A stretch of DNA of 30,372 bases from Erythrobacter sp. UBA1916 (lineage in GTDB: Bacteria > Pseudomonadota > Alphaproteobacteria > Sphingomonadales > Sphingomonadaceae): NCBI GenBank assembly GCA_002337385.1, contig DDFY01000004.1, positions 1-30,372 on the forward strand. The letters run 5' to 3'. Made by a program: the position numbers and the translations under genes. Shown here in pieces: positions 24,649-30,372 of the stretch. The notes beneath the pieces were generated by a model. It saw only the letters and a program-made list of their open reading frames with translations, was not told where the DNA came from and did no database searches. The first letter of the stretch is position 1. The number at the start of each line of letters is the position of its first letter.

Positions 24649-26346
24649 TCAGGCCGCCTTGGCGCCCGGTCCGTGATCGTATTCGGCGAGGAAGTGCAGC
24701 ACCTCCTGCCGGTAGTGGTAGAACTTCGGATCTTCGAGCAACGCCTTGCGATCGCGCGGGCGCGGCAGATCGACCGTCAGGACTTTGCCGATGGTGGCGT
24801 TCGGTCCGTTGGTCATCATCACCACCCGGTCGGCCAGCAGGATTGCCTCATCGACATCGTGCGTGACCATGATCGCGGTCACCTTGGTGCGGTTCCAGGT
24901 ATCCACCAGCACGTCCTGCAAATCCCAACGGGTGAGACTGTCGAGCATTCCGAAGGGCTCATCGAGCAGCAGCAGCCGCGGGCTCAAGGCAAAGGCGCGC
25001 GCGATGCCAACCCGCTGGCGCATTCCGTTGGACATTTCGGCGGCCATCTTCTCCTTGGCGTCGCCAAGGCCAACCCGGTCGAGATAGTAATCGACGATAT
25101 CGCGGCGCTCGGCCTTTCCTGCATGGGGATAGACACGCTCCACCCCAAGCGCGACGTTCTGCCGCGCAGTGAGCCAGGGCATCAGGCTGGGCGCCTGGAA
25201 CACCACCGCCTTGTCCGGCCCGGCAGCGCTGATCTCGCGGTTGTCGAGCACGATGCCGCCGCCGCTGATCTCGTTGAGGCCGGCCGCCATGGTCAGCACG
25301 GTGCTTTTCCCGCAGCCCGAATGGCCGATGAGCGAGACGAATTCGCCCCGGTTCATGATCAGGTTGAAATTGTCGACCACCTTGAGCGGCCCCTTGGGCG
25401 TGGGGTAAATCTTGTCGAGCTTATAGAATTCCAGGTAACGCTTTTCGACCGCACTCCGCGCCGCATCGCGATAGGCCTGCGGCGGTCCTTTGTCGCTGAG
25501 CGCGGCCAGATCGATCGGAGTCACATTGGGCAGGGCAACGGCGCTTTCACCCACAGTGCCGCTCTCCGCATTGAGTTGACCGAGATAGGAGACGATCTCG
25601 CGCCTCAGTGCCTGAAAGGCGGCATCGTCATTCACGGCTTCGCGGTCACGGGGGCGGGGCACATCCACGGCCCAGATGCGGCCGATGCGGGCAGATGGCG
25701 CCGGGGTGAGCACGGCCACCCGGTCCGCCAGCAGCAGCGCTTCGTCGGCATCGTTGGTGACCAGCACGATCGTACGTCCCTCTTCCTTGCGGATGCGCTC
25801 GATCTCGTCCTGCAACTTGGCGCGGGTCAATGCGTCAAGCGCCGACAGGGGTTCATCAAGCAGGAGGATTTCGGGCTCCATGGCGAGGGCACGGGCCACA
25901 GCCACGCGCTGGCGCATGCCGCCGGAAAGCTGCGCTGGTTTGCGGTCCATGGCATGGCCGAGACCGACCAGTTCGACCTTCTGTTTCACCAGCGCGGCGC
26001 GGTCGGCGGCGCTGCGGTCCTTGTGTACAGCGTCCACCGCCAGGGCCACGTTCTGCGCCACGGTCAGCCAGGGAAACAGGCTGTACGACTGGAACACGAC
26101 GCCGCGATCCTTGCCGGTGCCGCTGATCGGCGTGCCGCGCAGCAGGATTTGTCCGTCATCGGGCTCGATCAGCCCGGCGATGGTGTTGATGAGCGTGGTC
26201 TTGCCCGCGCCGGAGAAGCCGAGGATGGCGATGAACTCGCCCTCCGCCACTTCCAGATCGATGCCGCCCAGCACGTGGGAGACGTTGCCAGTCTTGCCAG
26301 CATAGGCCTTTGTGACGCCGCTGAGAGAGAGGATCGCGTTGCTCAT
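24649..26346 (-). CDS. Nitrate ABC transporter, fused double ATPase (NrtC/NrtD-like)
   Basis: A 565-residue protein with two complete ABC ATPase domains of the nitrate/sulfonate/taurine class joined by a linker of about 75 residues. Domain 1: Walker A GFSGAGKTT (43-51), signature LSGGM (140-144), Walker B LLLDEP (161-166), but the switch histidine is asparagine (VTND, N198). Domain 2: Walker A GHSGCGKST (341-349), signature MSNGM (438-442), Walker B LLLDEP, switch histidine intact (H496). So one composite ATP site combines N198 with MSNGM, while the other looks canonical. ATG 26346 (MSNAILSLSGVTKAYAG) lies two bases after the nrtB stop. It should power NrtA/NrtB nitrate uptake at the inner membrane. 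Confidence 0.93.
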   Translation of the reverse strand: MSNAILSLSGVTKAYAGKTGNVSHVLGGIDLEVAEGEFIAILGFSGAGKTTLINTIAGLIEPDDGQILLRGTPISGTGKDRGVVFQSYSLFPWLTVAQNVALAVDAVHKDRSAADRAALVKQKVELVGLGHAMDRKPAQLSGGMRQRVAVARALAMEPEILLLDEPLSALDALTRAKLQDEIERIRKEEGRTIVLVTNDADEALLLADRVAVLTPAPSARIGRIWAVDVPRPRDREAVNDDAAFQALRREIVSYLGQLNAESGTVGESAVALPNVTPIDLAALSDKGPPQAYRDAARSAVEKRYLEFYKLDKIYPTPKGPLKVVDNFNLIMNRGEFVSLIGHSGCGKSTVLTMAAGLNEISGGGIVLDNREISAAGPDKAVVFQAPSLMPWLTARQNVALGVERVYPHAGKAERRDIVDYYLDRVGLGDAKEKMAAEMSNGMRQRVGIARAFALSPRLLLLDEPFGMLDSLTRWDLQDVLVDTWNRTKVTAIMVTHDVDEAILLADRVVMMTNGPNATIGKVLTVDLPRPRDRKALLEDPKFYHYRQEVLHFLAEYDHGPGAKAA

Positions 26347-26348
26347 GG

Positions 26349-27398
26349 TCACACCGCCTTGTTGCGCGAGACGAGGGCTTCGAGCGCCATCATCAACCGG
26401 TCGAGACCAAAGCCGATGAAGCCGATCACCACCACAGCAAACATGATCCGCGCCAGCGACTGGCTGGAGCCGTTCTGGAACTCGTCCCACACGAACTTAC
26501 CAAGGCCGGGGTTCTGGCTGAGCATTTCCGCCGCGATCAGCACCATCCAGCCCACGCCCAGCGAAAGCCGCATGCCGGTGAAGATATATGGCAAGCTGGA
26601 GGGCAGCACGAGCTTCGTAAGCTTGGCAAACCAGCCGAGCTTGAGCACGCGGCCCACGTTGAGCAAATCCTTGTCGATGCTGGCCGTGCCGACCGCCGTG
26701 TTGATCAGAGTGGGCCACAGCGAGCACAGCATCACCACCAGCGCTGAAATGATGAAGCTCTTGGCCAGCACCGGATCGGGGCTCGTCACCAGCGCGCTGA
26801 TCACCATGGTCACGATCGGCAGCCAGGCCAGCGGGCTGACCGGCTTCATGATCTGGACCAGCGGATTAATCGCCGCATTCACCAGCGGCGAAAGGCCGCA
26901 AACGAGCCCTATGGGAACCGCCACTAAGGAGGCGAGCACGAAGCCGAGCGCCACGGTCTTGAGGCTGGTGACAATCTGGTCGAGGAACGTGGGCGGGCCG
27001 GAATAGACAAAGTCCGTCACTCCGGCAGTATTGCCCGCCGCAATGGCTGCGGCATTGCGCGCCTCCTGATCGGCATAGAACTGAGCTTCCAGCTCGCTCG
27101 CTGCCTGCCATTCGTCGAGCAGCGCGACGCCTTGACCCGCAACTTCGAGCGGACCGGGCAGGGCCCCGAGCGAGGTCTGCACCGTGGGTGCGAGCACTGC
27201 CCACAGCGCGAGGAAGATCGCGATGCCCGCCAGCGGAGCAAGCAGGCTGCGGCTCCATCCCGCGAGCTTGGCAATGAGCGGATTGGCGCGCGGCTCGAGC
27301 GTGGACGAAGCGGGAGGAGAGGGCTCAGCCGCGCTGGCAACCGAAGCAGTTTTGGCTTCCGGCTGGTCTGCGGTAACGGGTGCAAAGGCAGTGGCCAT
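26349..27398 (-). CDS. nrtB: Nitrate ABC transporter permease
   Basis: A 349-residue inner-membrane permease of the NrtB/SsuC class. A long polar, alanine- and proline-rich N-terminus precedes the first membrane segment (LLAPLAGIAIFLALWAVL). A polar insert of about 40 residues (EWQAASELEAQFYADQEARN onward) then lies before the binding-protein-dependent transport core, TVALGFVLASLVAVPIGL, and the MKPVSPLAWLPI segment. I chose ATG 27398, with AAGGA about ten bases ahead, over GTG 27443, which overlaps the nrtA stop as GTGA but lacks a ribosome-binding site. It sits between nrtA and the ATPase gene in the same operon and forms the channel for nitrate. Confidence 0.92.
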   Translation of the reverse strand: MATAFAPVTADQPEAKTASVASAAEPSPPASSTLEPRANPLIAKLAGWSRSLLAPLAGIAIFLALWAVLAPTVQTSLGALPGPLEVAGQGVALLDEWQAASELEAQFYADQEARNAAAIAAGNTAGVTDFVYSGPPTFLDQIVTSLKTVALGFVLASLVAVPIGLVCGLSPLVNAAINPLVQIMKPVSPLAWLPIVTMVISALVTSPDPVLAKSFIISALVVMLCSLWPTLINTAVGTASIDKDLLNVGRVLKLGWFAKLTKLVLPSSLPYIFTGMRLSLGVGWMVLIAAEMLSQNPGLGKFVWDEFQNGSSQSLARIMFAVVVIGFIGFGLDRLMMALEALVSRNKAV

Positions 27399-27439
27399 TT
27401 CGGGAGTTTCCTTGTTGATCTGCTGGCTTGGTGCGGCGG

Positions 27440-28873
27440 TCACGCGCCGCTCACGCCCGAGGCGGTGACTTGCTGGCCTTCCTTCAGGCCAATGGGGAAG
27501 CTGGCGATGTAGGCGTTGGGCTTGCGCCCGTCGTAGGTCAGGCCGTCGATGAATTCGCTGGTTGGCTCGCGGAAACCGTCGGTCTGCGGCACGGCCTCGG
27601 CGGGGATTGCCTGGGCTGCCACCAGCTTGTTGGCGGCGGCGAGATAGAGGTCGGGGCGGTAGACCTTCTTGGCCGTGTCGACATACCAGCTATCGGGGTG
27701 ATCCTCGGCAATCTGGCCCCAACGCCGCATCTGGGTGAGATACCAGATGGCGTCCGAATAGTAGGGATAGCCGGCGAAGTTATCGAAGAAGATGTTGAAG
27801 CCGGGCGCGGGCCGGGTGTCGCCCGGCTCGAAGGTGAACTTGCCAGTCATGCTGGCGGCCAGCACTGCAGGATCGGCACCGACATAGTTGGGACGGCTGA
27901 GGATCTCGACCGCCTCTGCGCGGTTCGCTCCGTTATCGGCATCGAGCCACTGCTGCGCCTTGATGATCGCACGGATCATGGCGGCCGTGGTCGCTGGGTA
28001 GTTGACCGCGAAATCCTCGCGCAGGCCGAGTACCTTTTCCGGGTTGTTGTGCCAGATCTCGTCGTCGGTCACGACTGGCACGCCGATACCACGGGCTACT
28101 GCCTGCTGGTTCCAAGGCTCGCCCACGCAGTAGCCATCGATGGTGCCCGCTTCCATCGTGGCGGGCATCTGAGGCGGGGGCGTGACCGACAGATTGACAT
28201 CGGCGCCCACGGTGCCGCCCACATCGCCCGGCGTATAGAAACCGGGATTGAGGCCCCCCGCCGCCAACCAGTAGCGCAGCTCGTAATTGTGGGTGGAGAC
28301 GGGGAAGACCATGCCCATGTTGAAGGGCTTGCCTTGCGCCTTGAAGCTCTCCACCACCGGCTGGAGTGCGGCGGCGGAAATCGGATGCTTCGGCTTGCCG
28401 TCTTCCATCGGCAGATCGTTCTTGATCATGCCCCACACCCGGTTCGAAAGGGTGATGGCATTGCCGTTCAAATCGAGACTGAGTGGGGCGATCAGCTTGG
28501 CCTGGGTGCCATAGCCGAGCGTCGCGGCCAGCGGTTGGCCGGCGAGCATGTGTGCGGCATCCAGTTGCCCCCCGATCACTCCGTCGAGCAGCACTTTCCA
28601 ATTGGCCTGCGGTTCCAGCGAGACATTGAGGCCTTCCTCAACGAAATAGCCCTTCTCCAGCGCGATGGCGAGCGGGGCCATGTCGGTCAGCTTGATGAAG
28701 CCGAGCTTCAGGTTCGGCTTTTCCGGCGGGCCATCGACATTGGCGGCCGTGGCGACCGCACCGGCGCCTTCATCGCTGCTGCCGCACCCGGTCAGCATCA
28801 TCGCAGCAGCAAAGCCTGCCAGAGTTCCCATGGCGGTACGACGGCTCAATTGCCCCTTGATCATTTCGGTCAT
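27440..28873 (-). CDS. nrtA: Nitrate-binding protein, Tat/lipoprotein signal
   Basis: A 477-residue periplasmic solute-binding protein of the NrtA/CmpA class. The N-terminus holds a twin-arginine SRRTAMG (RR at 11-12), a hydrophobic stretch and a lipobox LTGC (C30), so it should be exported and lipid-anchored. Family stretches include GFIKLTDMAPLAIALEKGYF, HNYELRYWLAAGG and YCVGEPWNQQAVARG, shared with NasS. ATG 28873 is preceded by GGAGAC; a longer open frame upstream is leader RNA, not protein. It captures nitrate (possibly nitrite or bicarbonate in distant relatives) for NrtB. Its leader contains an ANTAR target and a terminator. Confidence 0.95.
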   Translation of the reverse strand: MTEMIKGQLSRRTAMGTLAGFAAAMMLTGCGSSDEGAGAVATAANVDGPPEKPNLKLGFIKLTDMAPLAIALEKGYFVEEGLNVSLEPQANWKVLLDGVIGGQLDAAHMLAGQPLAATLGYGTQAKLIAPLSLDLNGNAITLSNRVWGMIKNDLPMEDGKPKHPISAAALQPVVESFKAQGKPFNMGMVFPVSTHNYELRYWLAAGGLNPGFYTPGDVGGTVGADVNLSVTPPPQMPATMEAGTIDGYCVGEPWNQQAVARGIGVPVVTDDEIWHNNPEKVLGLREDFAVNYPATTAAMIRAIIKAQQWLDADNGANRAEAVEILSRPNYVGADPAVLAASMTGKFTFEPGDTRPAPGFNIFFDNFAGYPYYSDAIWYLTQMRRWGQIAEDHPDSWYVDTAKKVYRPDLYLAAANKLVAAQAIPAEAVPQTDGFREPTSEFIDGLTYDGRKPNAYIASFPIGLKEGQQVTASGVSGA

Positions 28874-28903
28874 GCACTTCGTCTCCAGCCGGACGCACAA
28901 CGC

Positions 28904-28951
28904 AAAAAAGCCGCCACGATTTGACCCTACAGCAGGATCAGATCGGGCGGC
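28904..28951 (-). terminator. Rho-independent attenuator in the nrtA leader
   Basis: On the - strand: GCCGCC, inner CGAT/ATCG and TGATCC/GGGTCA pairings, closing GGCGGC and then TTTTTT. It ends 30 bases before the nrtA ATG and shares its 5' arm with the second hexaloop hairpin (28947-28962). Confidence 0.85.
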
Positions 28952-29011
28952 GACGTTGCCACGCAATGTTTCGAGTGATCGAAGCCTTTGGTGCACACCC
29001 AACCTTGGGCA
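28947..29011 (-). promoter_or_regulatory. ANTAR/NasT target: two hexaloop hairpins in the nrtA leader
   Basis: P1 is TGCCC-AAGGTT-GGGTG with two G-T pairs (core 28998-29009), and P2 is GTGGC-AACGTC-GCCGC (28947-28962), on the - strand. Both loops have A1 and G4. P2 differs from the nirB P2 only in the last two loop bases and overlaps the terminator in the same way. The downstream genes are nrtA, nrtB, the double ATPase and probably the porin. Confidence 0.78.
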
Positions 29012-29093
29012 GCAGCGCTTCGTTCGCCATTAGAGATAGGCGATTCGGGCGCGGTTCGTAAAGGGCATTTTGCAGTGCAGCGAGAAAATGTGC

Positions 29094-30305
29094 TCAATCC
29101 AGTGCGGCGAGATAGCCTGAAATGTCTACCGGATCGAAGGTGCGACCGTCGAAAAAACGGTTTTCTGACAAGGTGATGGAGCCTTGTTGTGCTCCCACTT
29201 GAGTGAGCTGACTCACGCTGCCTTCAACCTTGGAATTGGCGCCAGGCAAGTCGTCGCCTGTGACCTTGAGTGCACTGCGGTATATGTCAGGACGGAACAC
29301 GGCTGCCGCCTGACGCGATGCTTCTTCGGCATATTCAAGCTGATCCCAACGTACCATTTGCGAATAGAGCCAGGCCGCCTGGCTGACCCATGGGAAGTTG
29401 GCCGCCTCGCTGTGCTGGAACATGAAATCATGGAAGGGCACGGGTTCGCCGCCATGCACAAGCACTGGCCTGTCGGAGATTGCGCGCAGGATCAGCCGCT
29501 CGTCACCACCGACATAGTGCGGCCGGGCAAGGATCGCCGCGTTGGTCTCCCAGTTGGCAGGATCGACGAAGTGGCTTCCGGCGCGGCGCATGGCGCGGAT
29601 CAACGCTTCCGTTTCCTCGCGCCTTTCCTCCAGCCGATCTGCCCGCATGGCGAGCACCTTTTCCACCCCGCGCCGCCATATCTGCGCCGTCGCGAGCACA
29701 ATGGTTCCGACATCGCGCTCCACACACAGACTGTTCCAGGGCTCGCCCACACAGGCACCGTCGATCTCACCGCTGGCCATGGCGTCGGCCACAAACGGCG
29801 GTGCTACGGTGACGATCTCGACCTCTTCGTCTGGCCGGATGCCGCAGGCCGCAAGCCAATAGCGCAGCTTGTAATTATGGCTCGAATAGCGGTGCACCAC
29901 GCCAAGCCGCAGGCGCTTGCCCGCCGCCAGCGCGTTCTGGACCTCAATTCTCATGGCCGCGCCGACCGTCCTCGGATCGCCGAACAAGCCGGGTTCGCAC
30001 ACCCGTGCAGCCAGATCCTTGCGCAGGGTAATGCCGTTGCCATTGAGCCCCAGCACGAAAGGGGCGGCCATCGCGCGAGCCGGGCGGCCGACCCCCAGCG
30101 TGGTGGCAATCGCCAGCGGGGCCAGCATGTGTGCGGCATCCGAATGGCCATAGAGCAGCCGGTCAAGCACGGTTGCCCAACTGACATCACGCAGGAATGT
30201 GAGGTTAAGTCCCTCTTCCTCGGCAAATCCGTGTTCGTGCGCCAGGATCGGCAGGCAGGCATCGACCAGCGGCAGGAAACCGATGACAAGGTCGCGCGTG
30301 GGCAT
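29094..30305 (-). CDS. nasS: NasS-type nitrate sensor
   Basis: A 403-residue protein of the NrtA/CmpA family that lacks any signal peptide (starts MPTRDLVIGFLPLVDACLP), which is the mark of cytoplasmic NasS. It shares SHNYKLRYWLAACG and the GEPWNSLCVERDVG segment with the NrtA protein encoded downstream. In known systems (Azotobacter, Paracoccus, Bradyrhizobium, Pseudomonas) NasS binds NasT and keeps it inactive until nitrate or nitrite arrives. GGAGGAAG ahead of ATG 30305 supports the start. It follows the nasT tail by three bases, and the nrtA leader begins about 85 bases after its stop. The combination with two ANTAR targets makes the function call strong. Confidence 0.93.
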   Translation of the reverse strand: MPTRDLVIGFLPLVDACLPILAHEHGFAEEEGLNLTFLRDVSWATVLDRLLYGHSDAAHMLAPLAIATTLGVGRPARAMAAPFVLGLNGNGITLRKDLAARVCEPGLFGDPRTVGAAMRIEVQNALAAGKRLRLGVVHRYSSHNYKLRYWLAACGIRPDEEVEIVTVAPPFVADAMASGEIDGACVGEPWNSLCVERDVGTIVLATAQIWRRGVEKVLAMRADRLEERREETEALIRAMRRAGSHFVDPANWETNAAILARPHYVGGDERLILRAISDRPVLVHGGEPVPFHDFMFQHSEAANFPWVSQAAWLYSQMVRWDQLEYAEEASRQAAAVFRPDIYRSALKVTGDDLPGANSKVEGSVSQLTQVGAQQGSITLSENRFFDGRTFDPVDISGYLAALD

Positions 30306-30308
30306 GGT

Positions 30309-30372
30309 TCAGCTTCCTCCCAAGAGGTCGTGCGCGGTGACGACGGCTTCGGCTATATCGATGATACGGCGG
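30309..30372 (-). CDS. nasT: NasT C-terminus (partial, ANTAR antiterminator)
   Basis: Only the last 20 codons are in the window, RRIIDIAEAVVTAHDLLGGS and a TGA at 30309-30311. This agrees with the last helix of an ANTAR domain as found in NasT, and the position directly ahead of nasS is the standard nasT-nasS order. NasT binds paired hexaloop RNA hairpins and stops terminator formation. The call rests on a short piece plus context; the response-regulator-like and ANTAR domains lie beyond the window. Confidence 0.75.
   Translation of the reverse strand, partial: RRIIDIAEAVVTAHDLLGGS

Noticed and set aside
24544..27006. 820-codon + strand open frame opposite the nitrate transporter genes
   Set aside because: It mirrors the ATPase and permease genes, shows no domain, and arises from high GC at third positions.
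27399..27443. GTG 27443 as the nrtB start, overlapping the nrtA stop
   Set aside because: The overlap is attractive, but no Shine-Dalgarno precedes it, while AAGGA precedes ATG 27398. It is kept as an alternative only.
29012..29093. Sigma-54 or NtrC sites upstream of the nrtA leader
   Set aside because: Only loose TGCA-type matches were seen, with no GG-N10-GC element of the right spacing.

Overview
The window is GC-rich, gene-dense alphaproteobacterial chromosome, most likely from a sphingomonad (Sphingomonadales, Erythrobacter/Novosphingobium-like). This is inferred from the mix of a TonB-dependent receptor, a short bacterial alternative oxidase, NasST-type nitrate control and general codon use. 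Four blocks are visible. No rRNA, tRNA or CRISPR array was seen.

Block A (1-10327, + strand) reads as one operon: the C-terminal part of a TonB-dependent receptor, an SbmA/BacA-like peptide ABC transporter with its own ATPase domain, a TldE/TldD metalloprotease pair, a thioredoxin with a CAPC active site, an unrecognised helical protein, an M3 oligopeptidase and a Cds1-type L-cysteine desulfhydrase. Most junctions overlap or are nearly abutting. The simplest reading is a route that takes a peptide through both membranes, reduces it, cuts it up and breaks down the released cysteine. I know of no described system with this exact set, and it is the best candidate here for an undescribed pathway. 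The receptor seems to carry a one-base frameshift near the window edge.

Block B (10328-12491) is a sparse stretch that looks like the remains of a mobile element: an AlpA-type excisionase/regulator preceded by very small, stop-start coupled reading frames on the - strand, one apparently frameshifted, and then a small adenylate-kinase-like P-loop gene.

Block C (12492-16803) is a nitric-oxide response island. NsrR (Rrf2 family) is divergent from a - strand operon of a group III truncated hemoglobin, alternative oxidase, a DUF1971 cupin, flavohemoglobin Hmp and an HPP-CBS membrane protein. Two ATGCAT-centred sites lie between the divergent genes. The truncated hemoglobin has no ATG, GTG or TTG at its 5' end, and an AUC codon sits at ideal spacing from a GGAG.

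Block D (16831-30372, - strand) is a complete nitrate assimilation locus: nasT (tail only), nasS, an ABC nitrate importer (nrtA, nrtB and a fused double-ATPase), a porin, nirB, nirD, nasA and cobA. The leaders of nrtA and nirB each contain two hexaloop hairpins with A at loop position 1 and G at position 4. The second hairpin overlaps a Rho-independent terminator. This is the signature of an ANTAR (NasT) antitermination target, so sensor, regulator and both RNA targets lie within about 7.3 kb.
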